The notes: generated by a model from the sequence alone, not told the origin. DNA of 64,000 nucleotides from Candidatus Pacearchaeota archaeon (GCA_002686195.1 NZAS01000177.1:32904-96903); one strand, 5' to 3'; positions 18,125 through 26,217 are shown, counted from the first letter of the stretch. Made by a program: numbers and translations.

Positions 18125-19093
18125 ATGATTGGCACATATGTATACCATAAGGGTACCTCGAGTATGTGTTCGCTAAACATCTTTTTTACTTTATTGTATA
18201 AGCTGTTCTGTGTACGACATACACTTCTTTTTTTAGCTATGTTATTGCCAGTCGCAGGTTGTAGCAATGACTTTACAATGATAGATCGTGCAGAGACGCA
18301 TGTTATTATTGATTCATTCACACAAGCAGATAGAATAGATAGCCTTGACGTTCTTGTTGTCCTTGATACATCATGTAGCATGAATGATAATTTTGCAAAC
18401 GTTGCAACAGGAATGGATATCCTTCGTCTTGATATCGAGAGCCTGACAATGAACTATCAGTTTGGGTATATTACAGCTGATTCCACAAGACTTGGGTATC
18501 TAGGGCCATATAGCTCAAGTTCAAGTCAGATAGACATGTTAATGGCTCCCAGTCTTCTACCAACATCATTTTATGAAGAAGGTTTTTTAGCAGCTTACAC
18601 ATTTTTAACATCGCAGACTGGTGGAGAGTTTTCGAGACCAGATGCAGATTTTTTGTTATTTCTAATCTCAGACGAGGATGAACAAAGCAATATATCCCCT
18701 GATGCATTTCGCTCGTGGATGAGTGCAATGTTTGTTGATGTTGATCACGACATTGTATCAATAACAACAGTTGAAGATCCTGACAGTTTGTGCAGCTTCT
18801 GGAGTGACGTCGGGCACAAGTACATAGAGCTGGCATCACTATATGGAAAAGATGAAATTGACATATGCGGTAGTGATTGGTCGCTATGGTTGTCTGATTC
18901 ATCATTTATCACAAAGATGAAAGATAGCATAGTTCTAAGCGAAGATGATCCCATTGTTAAGTCTATGGTCGTCTATATCGAAAGGCAGATAACAAACGAC
19001 TGGGTGTATATTCCTGAAACGAACACTGTCTCACTGGGTTTCACTCCTGACTATGGCGAGCTTGTAGAAGTCGGATATAAGATCTCTTTATAG
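18125..19093 (+). CDS. von Willebrand factor A domain lipoprotein
   Basis: Up to 322 residues. A hydrophobic segment ends L-L-P-V-A-G-C, a lipobox, around residue 46, so the real start is probably the ATG at 18164 or later. The mature part opens with L-V-V-L-D-T-S-C-S-M, the MIDAS metal site of VWA domains, which mediate protein adhesion; F-L-I-S-D-E-D-E is a later VWA strand. The C-terminal third carries strands seen also in the 530-residue lipoprotein at 28676 (V-x-L-x-F-x-P-x-x-G-x-x-V-E-V-x-Y). Probably displayed on the host surface. Confidence 0.8.
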   Translation: MIGTYVYHKGTSSMCSLNIFFTLLYKLFCVRHTLLFLAMLLPVAGCSNDFTMIDRAETHVIIDSFTQADRIDSLDVLVVLDTSCSMNDNFANVATGMDILRLDIESLTMNYQFGYITADSTRLGYLGPYSSSSSQIDMLMAPSLLPTSFYEEGFLAAYTFLTSQTGGEFSRPDADFLLFLISDEDEQSNISPDAFRSWMSAMFVDVDHDIVSITTVEDPDSLCSFWSDVGHKYIELASLYGKDEIDICGSDWSLWLSDSSFITKMKDSIVLSEDDPIVKSMVVYIERQITNDWVYIPETNTVSLGFTPDYGELVEVGYKISL

Positions 19094-19128
19094 AGAACAT
19101 TTTAAAATTATGACATCGGAGAATAAAA

Positions 19129-19293
19129 TTGTTAAAGCAGCTTCAGTTCTGGTATTTTCTTCTTGCAACAAATACGACAATAATAATTCTCTCTACAGTG
19201 TTTTCAAATATTTCATCAATGTGTTTTAGCTCTATTGGTGCCATCTCAAGCATCATGATGATAGCAATAATAAATAAATTTGACAGTCAATAG
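19129..19293 (+). CDS. Small membrane protein
   Basis: 54 residues starting with TTG seven bases after a GGAG site. Two hydrophobic spans (about 6-24 and 30-47) separated by a short polar turn. Too short for many gene finders. It could be an inner-membrane accessory or a holin-like protein, but this is speculative. Confidence 0.45.
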   Translation: MLKQLQFWYFLLATNTTIIILSTVFSNISSMCFSSIGAISSIMMIAIINKFDSQ

Positions 19294-19294
19294 C

Positions 19295-19323
19295 GTGTAA
19301 AGTAGAACCCCTGGATGTATAAT
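19295..19323 (+). promoter_or_regulatory. Promoter, GTGTAAA-N16-TATAAT
   Basis: Perfect match to the recurring motif. It lies 24 bases upstream of tRNA-Leu and so drives a stable RNA. Confidence 0.8.
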
Positions 19324-19347
19324 GTTTCTGAAATGGAACATATCTTT

Positions 19348-19433
19348 GGGGTAATGTCGGAATGGTATACGATGCGGGCTTAAAACCCGCTGGCCTAAAG
19401 GCCGTGTGGGTTCGAATCCCACTTACCCTACCA
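19348..19433 (+). tRNA. tRNA-Leu (UAA)
   Basis: Class II tRNA. Seven-pair acceptor (first pair G-U), anticodon stem GCGGG/CCCGC with loop CTTAAAA giving anticodon UAA, long variable arm, T-arm with TTCGAAT, discriminator A, and an encoded CCA end. UUA is a preferred leucine codon in the AT-rich genes here. Confidence 0.95.
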
Positions 19434-19453
19434 CGTTGATAATGGAATAATAG

Positions 19454-19624
19454 ATGAGCGAAAATAAACAGATAGAGAATTTAAGCATAGCCAGCTTAGA
19501 TAAAGAGCTAATGTTAATGAAGGAGAAAGTTGACACAATTCGAATTATAGTCGATGCTTGCGAAAAAGAGGTCGAATCCATTCTCAGAGACAATGAACAG
19601 CATCTAAATGATGCTATTGAATAA
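19454..19624 (+). CDS. Small coiled-coil protein
   Basis: 56 residues, almost entirely charged helix with heptad-like leucines and isoleucines. It sits between tRNA-Leu and the helicase gene. No clear ribosome binding site, so it may be translated weakly. Confidence 0.5.
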   Translation: MSENKQIENLSIASLDKELMLMKEKVDTIRIIVDACEKEVESILRDNEQHLNDAIE

Positions 19625-19636
19625 AAATACAGAACT

Positions 19637-21256
19637 ATGTTTGATTATATTGAATTATTTCCACATGACAAAATTAGAAATAGTCAAGTCGAGGCAATTG
19701 ATTTTATCTTAAATGCATTCATCAATGATGAAAAAAAAATTGTCATTCTTGAATCTGGAACAGGCACAGGCAAGTCTGCAATAGGTCTCACGGTTTCAAA
19801 ATACTTGAACAATCACTTGCAGAGAATAGACACATATTTGCCCGGATCATATTTTGTAACAACGCAGAAGATATTGCAAGATCAATATGAGAAAGATTTT
19901 GGTAGCCACCCCGAAGGGATGAAGTCTATTAAGTCGTCATCAAACTATTCTTGTTCATATCATAAGAAAAATACATGTCAAGAATCACAGCGGCTCTTAA
20001 GAAATGAGGATAAGGATAGTAGATTTTTTAAGGCATGTACATATAATTGCACATATAAGAATAAGAAGCAAAAGTTCTTAGAGTCACAGTCATCTGTAAC
20101 AAATTTTCCATACTTTCTTACTGAAGCAGCATTTTCTAGAAAGATAACACCAAGACACGTTCTTGTGATTGATGAATGTCACAATATTGAATCTGAGCTA
20201 AGTAAGTTTGTTGAGATAACTGTCTCAGAGAGATTTGCAAAGCACGCTCTCAAAATACGCTGGCCGGAAAGAATGACACAGTTTCAGGTCGTAAAGTGGA
20301 TGAGGTCTGTATATTTTCCAAAGATAAAGTCGCAACTTGACCACATGGAAAGAACGCTTAAGAAAACAGGGCTTGACAGCAGGATAAAGGAGTTTGCATC
20401 ACTTTCAAAGCAATATGACATGCTAAAGTCTCATGTCGGTAAGATTGAAAAATTTCTCAAGGTATATGATAAGGATAACTGGGTGATGGATAGTATTAGT
20501 TCATATGGTCGATCAATGAGAAAGTTTGTGTTTAAAGCAATTGATGTTTCTTCCTTTGCTAATGAGTATCTATTTAGGCTGGGAGATAGAGTTTTGATGA
20601 TGTCAGCAACAATACTGGATCATAAAACATTTTGTAAGTCTCTTGGCCTAAATGAAAGTGACGTATCATTTATTTCAATTCCATCTCCATTTCCCGTTGA
20701 GAATCGTCCGGTGATATCATATCCAATTGGAAGTATGAGTGCTAAAAATATTGATATGTCTCTTCCAAAAATGACACAAGCTGTTAGAGAAATTTTAAAG
20801 GAACACAAGAATTCGAAGGGTGTAATACACTGTCATACTTTTAAAATTGCAAAATATTTGAAGAGTCATATAAGGTCTAAGCGACTTCTTATTCACACAA
20901 GTGAAAATAGAGACGAGATTCTTAGACAGCACATGAGGTCAAAAGAGCCGACAGTTCTATTATCACCTTCAATGTCTGAGGGCGTCGATCTTCACGGTGA
21001 CCTATCAAGATTTCAGATAATTATGAAAATTCCGTATCCATACCTCGGAGATCCATTGATAAAAAAAAGAATGAATAAGTGGAATGGCTGGTATCCATTA
21101 CAAACAGCAAAAAAAATAGTTCAAGCTGCCGGAAGAAGTGTAAGGTCACTTGATGATAGTGCTGTAACATATATTCTGGATGCTGATTGGGAAAGATTCT
21201 TTAGACAGAATAGAGATATGTTTCCTGAAGAATTTAAGAAAAGCATTGTGCGATAA
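19637..21256 (+). CDS. Rad3/DinG-type iron-sulfur helicase
   Basis: 539 residues. Walker A G-T-G-T-G-K-S at 41-47; DEAH-box variant D179-E-C-H; four cysteines between about 112 and 140 arranged as an iron-sulfur cluster domain; motif III M-M-S-A-T-I-L; motif V/VI S-E-G-V-D-L and Q-A-A-G-R-S-V-R. This is an XPD/DinG superfamily 2 helicase that unwinds 5'-3' at forks, R-loops or damaged DNA. The guanine-nucleotide enzyme gene follows by 11 bases with an AAGGAG site. Confidence 0.92.
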   Translation: MFDYIELFPHDKIRNSQVEAIDFILNAFINDEKKIVILESGTGTGKSAIGLTVSKYLNNHLQRIDTYLPGSYFVTTQKILQDQYEKDFGSHPEGMKSIKSSSNYSCSYHKKNTCQESQRLLRNEDKDSRFFKACTYNCTYKNKKQKFLESQSSVTNFPYFLTEAAFSRKITPRHVLVIDECHNIESELSKFVEITVSERFAKHALKIRWPERMTQFQVVKWMRSVYFPKIKSQLDHMERTLKKTGLDSRIKEFASLSKQYDMLKSHVGKIEKFLKVYDKDNWVMDSISSYGRSMRKFVFKAIDVSSFANEYLFRLGDRVLMMSATILDHKTFCKSLGLNESDVSFISIPSPFPVENRPVISYPIGSMSAKNIDMSLPKMTQAVREILKEHKNSKGVIHCHTFKIAKYLKSHIRSKRLLIHTSENRDEILRQHMRSKEPTVLLSPSMSEGVDLHGDLSRFQIIMKIPYPYLGDPLIKKRMNKWNGWYPLQTAKKIVQAAGRSVRSLDDSAVTYILDADWERFFRQNRDMFPEEFKKSIVR

Positions 21257-21267
21257 AAGGAGATCAC

Positions 21268-22317
21268 ATGCTCATTGATAAGAAAAATTATGAAAAATTT
21301 ATGACCGGACTTTGCTTTGATGATGTCTTGCTAGTTCCACAATACTCTAAAATTAGAAGCAGATCAGAGATAGATATAGGATCAACTCTCAGCGATGTAG
21401 GGCACTTAGATGTTCCTATTCTTTCAAGCCCAATGGATACAGTGACGTGTTCTAGCATGGCAGAAAAAATGAGCAACTCCGGCGGGATGGGAATAATCCA
21501 CAGATATAATACAATTGATGAACAGGCTTCCCATGTGATGACAGCTCGTAAAAATGGTGCAAAAAATGTCGGTGCAGCAACAGGAATAACGGGTGATTAT
21601 ATTGAAAGGGCAGGAGAGCTGCTACGAGCGGGCGCTAACGTGGTCTGTGTTGATGTAGCTCATGGTCATCACGTTATGATGAAGGATGCACTTAAAGCAC
21701 TACGAGATGAGTTTGGAAGTGATGTCCACATCATGGCTGGTAATGTTGCAACAAGAGAGGGCTTTGATGATCTCGCTAGATGGGGTGCAAGCAGCGTAAG
21801 AACAAGTGTAGGGGGAGGAAGTATTTGTTCTACGAGAATTAAAACAGCTCATGGTGTTCCAACATTTCAATCCATTCTTGACATCTCTGAGTCTGAGTTT
21901 GCAGGAAGCGTTCAAATTATTGCTGATGGCGGGATCAAAAATAGCGGTGACATTGTCAAGGCTCTTGCGGCAGGGGCAGATTTTGTAATGCTAGGATCAC
22001 TATTGTCAGGAACGCTAGAGTCACCAGGCGAGATTATCTATAAAGGCGATAAGACGTATAAGGTATATCGTGGCATGGCATCAGTCGAGGCTCAAATTGA
22101 CTGGAGGGGCCATGCCTCATCACTTGAGGGCGTGTCAACTATTGTTCAAGTAAAGGGCTCTGTAAGTAATGTACTGAGTGAGCTATGTGCCGGGATTAGA
22201 TCTGGCCTATCATACTCTGGTGCATTAAATATAGATGATCTTCATTCTAAGGCAAGATTCATCTGTCAAACGTCATCAGGAGCAATTGAAAGCTCAGCAC
22301 ACATAAAACTATTATAG
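21268..22317 (+). CDS. IMP dehydrogenase / GMP reductase family enzyme
   Basis: 349 residues, a complete TIM-barrel core. F-D-D-V-L-L-V-P opens the family; V-C-V-D-V-A-H-G-H and G-N-V-A-T bind phosphate; G-G-G-S-I-C-S-T-R holds the catalytic cysteine; I-A-D-G-G-I-K and M-L-G-S-L-L are the second phosphate site; Y-R-G-M-A-S is the flap. The CBS regulatory domain is absent, as in GMP reductase and some phage enzymes. The GSICSTR loop is closer to IMPDH than to GMPR but the direction of the reaction is not certain. Likely redirects host purine pools for phage DNA synthesis. Confidence 0.88.
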   Translation: MLIDKKNYEKFMTGLCFDDVLLVPQYSKIRSRSEIDIGSTLSDVGHLDVPILSSPMDTVTCSSMAEKMSNSGGMGIIHRYNTIDEQASHVMTARKNGAKNVGAATGITGDYIERAGELLRAGANVVCVDVAHGHHVMMKDALKALRDEFGSDVHIMAGNVATREGFDDLARWGASSVRTSVGGGSICSTRIKTAHGVPTFQSILDISESEFAGSVQIIADGGIKNSGDIVKALAAGADFVMLGSLLSGTLESPGEIIYKGDKTYKVYRGMASVEAQIDWRGHASSLEGVSTIVQVKGSVSNVLSELCAGIRSGLSYSGALNIDDLHSKARFICQTSSGAIESSAHIKLL

Positions 22318-22318
22318 C

Positions 22319-22347
22319 ATGCAATCTTTTTGTATGTTATGTATAAT
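22319..22347 (+). promoter_or_regulatory. Promoter, ATGCAAT-N16-TATAAT
   Basis: Recurring motif upstream of the gene at 22358 and, through it, of tRNA-Asn. Confidence 0.6.
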
Positions 22348-22357
22348 AAGGTGAAAT

Positions 22358-22609
22358 ATGAAAAAACAACTTCTAACACAGTTTTCAAATAACTATCTCT
22401 TTGGTGATCGGGTCCAGTGTGTCAAGTCTGGTAAGCTAGGAACGATTATGGAGGTCTGGCCACTCAAGAGTATCCAGGTTGTCTGGGACGACTGGGTCAG
22501 GGTAAGACTTCCTGTGTCAGATGATCTCAATCCAGGATATGTTCCTGGGATTCGCAAGGTGATCGGTGAGTCATTCATTCCTGATGGTCTTGATAGTGAT
22601 GGGGCGTAG
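22358..22609 (+). CDS. KOW/SH3-like small protein, overlaps tRNA-Asn
   Basis: 83 residues with an N-terminal F-G-D-R-V-Q-C-V, then K-L-G-T-I-M-E-V and I-Q-V-V-W-D-D, the strand pattern of KOW/SH3 barrels and related to the GDLV family. Its TAG stop lies within the first ten bases of tRNA-Asn, so the tRNA 5' end must be cut out of this message. Confidence 0.65.
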   Translation: MKKQLLTQFSNNYLFGDRVQCVKSGKLGTIMEVWPLKSIQVVWDDWVRVRLPVSDDLNPGYVPGIRKVIGESFIPDGLDSDGA

Positions 22610-22675
22610 TTCAACTGGCAGAGCACCGGATTGTTACCTCGGCTGTTGGAGGTTCGAATCCTCCCGCCCCAGCCA
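22600..22675 (+). tRNA. tRNA-Asn (GUU)
   Basis: Acceptor TGGGGCG/CGCCCCA, D-arm GTTC...GAGC, anticodon loop TTGTTAC with anticodon GUU, T-arm GGAGG-TTCGAAT-CCTCC, discriminator G and encoded CCA. The base of the anticodon stem has an A-C mismatch at 31-39. The 5' end overlaps the preceding coding sequence. Confidence 0.93.
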
Positions 22676-22682
22676 TTCTTTC

Positions 22683-22711
22683 GTGTAAATCATAGCAGCC
22701 AATGATATAAT
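22683..22711 (+). promoter_or_regulatory. Promoter, GTGTAAA-N16-TATAAT
   Basis: Perfect copy of the recurring motif between tRNA-Asn and the next tRNA-like gene; it should drive the tRNA cluster to 23093. Confidence 0.8.
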
Positions 22712-22731
22712 GACATAACAAAACTTTGAGG

Positions 22732-22812
22732 GCACATATCCCAGCGGTCTTATATACCGTCCAGTATAATTCGGGTAATTGGTGGATGTAGGTTCGAGTC
22801 CTACTGTGCCTA
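22732..22812 (+). tRNA. tRNA-like gene of aberrant structure
   Basis: The acceptor strands GGGCACA and TGTGCCT pair (one G-U), and the T-arm GTAGG-TTCGAGT-CCTAC is intact, so it is clearly tRNA-derived. The rest is not standard: no D-arm can be folded, and the only good anticodon-like hairpin is GCGGT-CTTATAT-ACCGT (would read UAU, Ile) followed by a 27-base stretch before the T-arm. No CCA is encoded. It may be a degenerate tRNA, a tRNA with an unusual large variable region, or one with an insertion. Exact ends are plus or minus two bases. Confidence 0.6.
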
Positions 22813-22836
22813 CTTTTTTTCGTTCTTTTACTTTTT

Positions 22837-22913
22837 GCCTCCGTAGCTCAGTTGATCAGAGCGCCACTCTTGTAAAGTGGATGTCGTCAGTTTAAATCTG
22901 ACCGGAGGCTCCA
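22837..22913 (+). tRNA. tRNA-Thr (UGU)
   Basis: Acceptor GCCTCCG/CGGAGGC, D-arm GCTC...GAGC, anticodon stem CCACT/AGTGG with loop CTTGTAA (anticodon UGU), T-arm GTCAG/CTGAC with loop TTTAAAT (T rather than C at the second conserved position), discriminator T, encoded CCA. Confidence 0.93.
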
Positions 22914-22921
22914 TTTCTTTA

Positions 22922-22994
22922 GGGCACTTAATTCAGTGGTTAGAATCTCCGTCTCATACGCGGCCAGTCCTCAGTTCGAATCTGAGAGTGCCCA
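22922..22994 (+). tRNA. tRNA-Met (CAU) or Ile2
   Basis: Acceptor GGGCACT/AGTGCCC, anticodon loop CTCATAC (CAU), T-arm CTCAG-TTCGAAT-CTGAG, discriminator A. The top pair of the anticodon stem is mismatched and CCA is not encoded (CCC follows). The anticodon also fits an Ile tRNA that needs lysidine, which cannot be excluded. Confidence 0.85.
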
Positions 22995-23002
22995 CCCACT
23001 AG

Positions 23003-23093
23003 GGAAGGCATCCGGCTGGATGAGGAGCATGTCTTGAAAACATGTGGAGAGCTTAAATTTCTCTTGGGGGTTCGAGTCCCTCGCCTTCCGCCA
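23003..23093 (+). tRNA. tRNA-Ser (UGA)
   Basis: Class II tRNA: acceptor GGAAGGC/GCCTTCC, anticodon stem CATGT/ACATG with loop CTTGAAA (anticodon UGA), long variable arm, T-loop TTCGAGT, discriminator G, encoded CCA. Confidence 0.94.
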
Positions 23094-23116
23094 TATTTAT
23101 TTTGCAAGGACACACC

Positions 23117-23605
23117 ATGAATATTGGAATTGATTTTCACGATACCCTTTCATATGCACCTGATTTTTTTATTGAACTAATAAGCCTGTGGAAAGGTAAA
23201 GTTTATATAGTTACAGGAACTCCTGCATCTAGAAAAAATGAGATAGTTGAAAGCATAGACAGACTAGGAATAACGTCAGAGATGTATGATGATATCTTGT
23301 GCGGATTTGAATATGAAAAATCTGATATGACTCTCGACCATTTCAATAGAATGGCTGATCATAAGCTTGGACAGATACGTTCACATGATATATCTGTTTA
23401 TTATGATGACAATCCGTTCTACGTGAGAAAGATGAAAGATAGCGGAGTTATAACATTTCAAACAATAATAGATGAAAAGTATCTCAATGAGTTTGAAGAG
23501 AAGGATCCGTTTTTTACATGTAACCTGCAAAAGTTGCAATTTGACTATCTTACGGATCTTACTGACAAAACAATGTTAAAAGCTAATCCTGGAGAGTGTG
23601 AGTGA
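23117..23605 (+). CDS. HAD-like phosphatase
   Basis: 162 residues. I-G-I-D-F-H-D-T-L is the nucleophile motif of the haloacid dehalogenase fold, though the second aspartate of DxD is replaced by His, as happens in some 5'-nucleotidase-like members. V-T-G-T-P is motif II and Y-Y-D-D-N motif IV. It probably hydrolyses a nucleotide or sugar phosphate. Start chosen at 23117 for the AAGGA site. It overlaps the SpoU gene by four bases. Confidence 0.75.
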   Translation: MNIGIDFHDTLSYAPDFFIELISLWKGKVYIVTGTPASRKNEIVESIDRLGITSEMYDDILCGFEYEKSDMTLDHFNRMADHKLGQIRSHDISVYYDDNPFYVRKMKDSGVITFQTIIDEKYLNEFEEKDPFFTCNLQKLQFDYLTDLTDKTMLKANPGECE

Positions 23606-24120
23606 GCACCAGAGACCGTACAAGAAGGGAAAGATATGATCAAAAGAAGATGTCAGCAAAAACATATCCTGTTAGTATTTGCTGCATTAACTTCATGCAT
23701 GATGGAAACCTGGGGTATTTAATTAGAGCAGCTGCATGCTTTGGTGCAGAATGTGTGCATGTGATAGGTACAGTTCCCGACAGAAGAGACATCAATTCAT
23801 TGTCTGGAAGTCTATATGACTACGTTAAAATTATCAGACATTCTTCACCAATTGAGTTTATTAACTATGCAAAAGATGAAAAAATTAGAATTGTATCTGC
23901 TGAAATTTGTCAGGATTCAAAACCCATTTCTTCTTATGTTGTCAATAGTTCTGAGCGCGTGTGTCTAGTTGTGGGTCATGAAGAGATAGGTGTCCCTTCA
24001 GAGATACTTAGAAATAGTGATATAGTTCACATTCCAATGCCCGGTGTTGGGTATTGCCTAAACACGTCACAGGTTGCAAATATACTATTGTATGAATCAA
24101 TTAAACAGATTGGATTTTAA
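23602..24120 (+). CDS. SpoU/TrmH-family RNA 2'-O-methyltransferase
   Basis: 172 residues with the three SpoU motifs: N-L-G-Y-L-I-R-A-A-A-C-F-G, V-G-H-E-E-I-G-V-P, and I-P-M-P-G-V-G-Y-C-L-N-T-S-Q-V-A-N-I. These proteins form a SAM-binding trefoil knot and methylate ribose in tRNA or rRNA. The position right after the tRNA cluster favours a tRNA target. GTG start overlaps the HAD gene. Confidence 0.9.
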   Translation: MSTRDRTRRERYDQKKMSAKTYPVSICCINFMHDGNLGYLIRAAACFGAECVHVIGTVPDRRDINSLSGSLYDYVKIIRHSSPIEFINYAKDEKIRIVSAEICQDSKPISSYVVNSSERVCLVVGHEEIGVPSEILRNSDIVHIPMPGVGYCLNTSQVANILLYESIKQIGF

Positions 24121-24123
24121 GTA

Positions 24124-24354
24124 GTGGGAAAGAACAATGAGCCTATATCAAAAGTTTTTAAGGCTTTTGAAAAAGAGATAGTTGATCTTTTAGAGTGTGA
24201 GTATGATGCAAGGATATGCCATAGTGGATTTGGCGCGTTACTTGAGGTTGTCATAGATCCATCTGACGCAAGGGATGCAAGACGTGCACTTCCGTTGCTA
24301 TACAAGGGATATCAGGTTGTTGTGATAAGAGATGTTGTAAATCTAAATAAGTGA
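24124..24354 (+). CDS. Small alpha/beta protein, unknown function
   Basis: 76 residues, GTG start three bases after the SpoU gene. A helix, a pair of strands, a charged helix and a final strand (Y-Q-V-V-V-I-R-D-V-V). No family recognised. Confidence 0.6.
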   Translation: MGKNNEPISKVFKAFEKEIVDLLECEYDARICHSGFGALLEVVIDPSDARDARRALPLLYKGYQVVVIRDVVNLNK

Positions 24355-24497
24355 TGATATAGTAAGCGGATAGAGATTAGCACCTTATATAACGTCTTAG
24401 ATGTCCAGCGGAGATGTTTTTTAAAATAAGATCAGGTGAACAGCCGGGTGGCATCTCCCGAGCTTAGTAACCATATTAATTTTTTCAGGATGATGAA
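24355..24497 (+). other. Gene-free interval with possible structured RNA
   Basis: 143 bases without a credible gene. AGC-GGAGATG at 24408 can pair with CATCTCC...GCT near 24451-24465 across a 30-base loop holding a second G+C-rich patch. It could be an untranslated structured element or a leader for the next gene. Confidence 0.3.
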
Positions 24498-24896
24498 GTG
24501 ATCCAAAAGATTCTTATTGATATCACATATCTTGATATGGGCATTGTCCCACCACCATCGACGCATGAAGATCGTAATTCTTATAGCAAGGGATTGTCAT
24601 CATTAGCGGCTATTGATCAGCGAAAGGCTCGTAGAAAATTTCGCAAGATTTATAAAAAAGCAAGAATAAAGCGAGAAAGAATAGCCTTAAAGAAAGGTAC
24701 ACGGTCCTGGTACAACAATAAGAGAAGTGTAGTAGTTCCCAATAAAAAACAGCGAGACTCTATTGTTAATGATGAGATTCTCTACTTACACAGGCAATTT
24801 GGTGAGCCAGGCTGCCCTCCGACACCAAACCAAAAAAATGCACGTCGATCACTTGTTTATGAACATATTTTAAACAGCATGGCAGATAATGAATAG
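24498..24896 (+). CDS. Basic protein, unknown function
   Basis: 132 residues, GTG start. The middle is very basic (R-R-K-F-R-K-I-Y-K-K-A-R-I-K-R), suggesting nucleic-acid or capsid contact. No family recognised. It overlaps the next gene by eight bases. Confidence 0.6.
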   Translation: MIQKILIDITYLDMGIVPPPSTHEDRNSYSKGLSSLAAIDQRKARRKFRKIYKKARIKRERIALKKGTRSWYNNKRSVVVPNKKQRDSIVNDEILYLHRQFGEPGCPPTPNQKNARRSLVYEHILNSMADNE

Positions 24897-25137
24897 AAAA
24901 TATAAAAACGGTGATCTTGTATCAGTTTTAATAAATCCCGAAAGATTTGACAAAAATACAATGACGTATGACAAAAAAGAAACAGGCATCATTGTAGGTT
25001 CACATGAAATATCTGTATATGACTGTATGTCAAATGGAAGAAGTAGAACATCGTTTAGCTATGCAGTTATGGTTAACAGTGATATTAAAAGTTTTTTTGA
25101 GGAAGAAATAGACATAATGCAATTATCTGTTGAATGA
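24889..25137 (+). CDS. GDLV-family SH3-like small protein
   Basis: 82 residues: K-N-G-D-L-V-S-V-L-I, then T-G-I-I-V-G, then Y-A-V-M-V and a final E-I-D-I-M-Q. Shares the four-strand plan of the family but is AT-rich and lies outside the main array. Confidence 0.7.
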   Translation: MNRKYKNGDLVSVLINPERFDKNTMTYDKKETGIIVGSHEISVYDCMSNGRSRTSFSYAVMVNSDIKSFFEEEIDIMQLSVE

Positions 25138-25178
25138 ATTGCTATCATTATGCTTATAATAAATATGAGGAATAGAAT

Positions 25179-25409
25179 ATGATTAAGTTTTTACTATTAC
25201 AAGTATTTTTTACGGGCGCCTTGGCTCATGCACATCAACCGGAAAATCATCACAGACAGCATGCATCACATAATGCTTCACATAATAAAGTTAATAATTT
25301 TTATACGTGGAGATGGATCCCGAGGCACAAGTCTAGAGGCGTAATTGTTAGAGGTCACTGGGTATTAGTTCAGCCTGCGCACCACAGAAATTGTAATTAT
25401 CATCATTGA
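25179..25409 (+). CDS. Exported histidine-rich small protein
   Basis: 76 residues. An N-terminal signal peptide (F-L-L-L-Q-V-F-F-T-G-A-L-A, cleavage after A-H-A likely) precedes a domain with 15 or more histidines and the segment Y-T-W-R-W-I-P-R-H-K...G-H-W, similar to W-x-P-G-H-W repeats of secreted proteins. The histidines suggest metal binding in the periplasm. Confidence 0.65.
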   Translation: MIKFLLLQVFFTGALAHAHQPENHHRQHASHNASHNKVNNFYTWRWIPRHKSRGVIVRGHWVLVQPAHHRNCNYHH

Positions 25410-25460
25410 GTTTGCCTAACAGGTATACAAAATCGTTGATAGCAATATAGTTACAAACAG

Positions 25461-25658
25461 ATGATAAAAGTCGGAGACAGAGTCGCGCCGTTTCATAACA
25501 TGACACAAAAAGGTATTGTGACAGATATGTTTCATCAAAAAAGTTCACAGTGGATGATTGGCGGTGCGATGGAGCCTCTATTTATAATTCGTGTTAAGCT
25601 TGATGAAAATGGTGAAGTGGTTGAGTTTAGAGCAGATGATCTCATGAGACTTGATTGA
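25461..25658 (+). CDS. KOW/SH3-like small protein
   Basis: 65 residues: I-K-V-G-D-R-V-A-P-F, K-G-I-V-T-D, then I-I-R-V-K-L-D-E-N-G-E-V-V-E. Related to the GDLV family. A TATAGT box ends nine bases before the ATG with GTATACA 16 bases further up, so initiation may use a very short leader. Confidence 0.65.
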   Translation: MIKVGDRVAPFHNMTQKGIVTDMFHQKSSQWMIGGAMEPLFIIRVKLDENGEVVEFRADDLMRLD

Positions 25659-25927
25659 TGGGGACAAAACAGATAAACTCACTAGTACCAGATCTTATTA
25701 GTGAGAATATTCTTCATTTTGAAAAACGTGAAAACGGCCTATATAAAAAAATTGAAAAGATAATTGTCAAAGACAGACGAACAGGAAAAAGAACTGTGAA
25801 AGATGAGATAGAGTCAGATGAGTATTATAAACTTGTCAGCTGTGATGACTATGACTATGAAATAATAATTCAGGATCATGAAGGTAATGATCTTTCAACA
25901 AGGTTTAAATCTGTTGAAATACAATGA
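25658..25927 (+). CDS. Small protein of unknown function
   Basis: 89 residues, ATG overlapping the preceding stop region. Highly charged with a lysine/arginine-rich centre. No family recognised. It overlaps the GIY-YIG gene by four bases. Confidence 0.6.
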   Translation: MGTKQINSLVPDLISENILHFEKRENGLYKKIEKIIVKDRRTGKRTVKDEIESDEYYKLVSCDDYDYEIIIQDHEGNDLSTRFKSVEIQ

Positions 25928-26217
25928 AGCAGTGGTTCATGTATGTCGTGGAGTGCTCTGATGCTACATTATACACTGGAATTACAACAGATATCTCTCG
26001 AAGAATAAGAGAGCACAATAGGTCAAAGCGAGGGGCAAAGTATACGAGATCTAGAAGACCTGTTATGCTAGTTTTATGGGCTAGATTTGAGTCACGATCC
26101 ATTGCTGCGCGGGCAGAATGTAAGTTTAAAAAACTAAGTCGATCTCAAAAGCTTAAAAAAATAATGCTGGCAGACAGGAATTGTGAAGTACAATATAAAA
26201 AAACTTGTAAGACATGA
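25924..26217 (+). CDS. GIY-YIG domain endonuclease-like protein
   Basis: 97 residues, the size of single-domain UPF0213/YhbQ proteins. M-Y-V-V-E-C-S-D...L-Y-T-G-I-T provides the two-strand GIY-YIG core; R-R-I-R-E-H-N supplies the catalytic arginine and A-E-C-K-F-K-K the catalytic Glu. Cuts DNA in known members; its role here may be repair or defence against other DNA. It overlaps the thioesterase gene by 35 bases. Confidence 0.88.
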   Translation: MKQWFMYVVECSDATLYTGITTDISRRIREHNRSKRGAKYTRSRRPVMLVLWARFESRSIAARAECKFKKLSRSQKLKKIMLADRNCEVQYKKTCKT

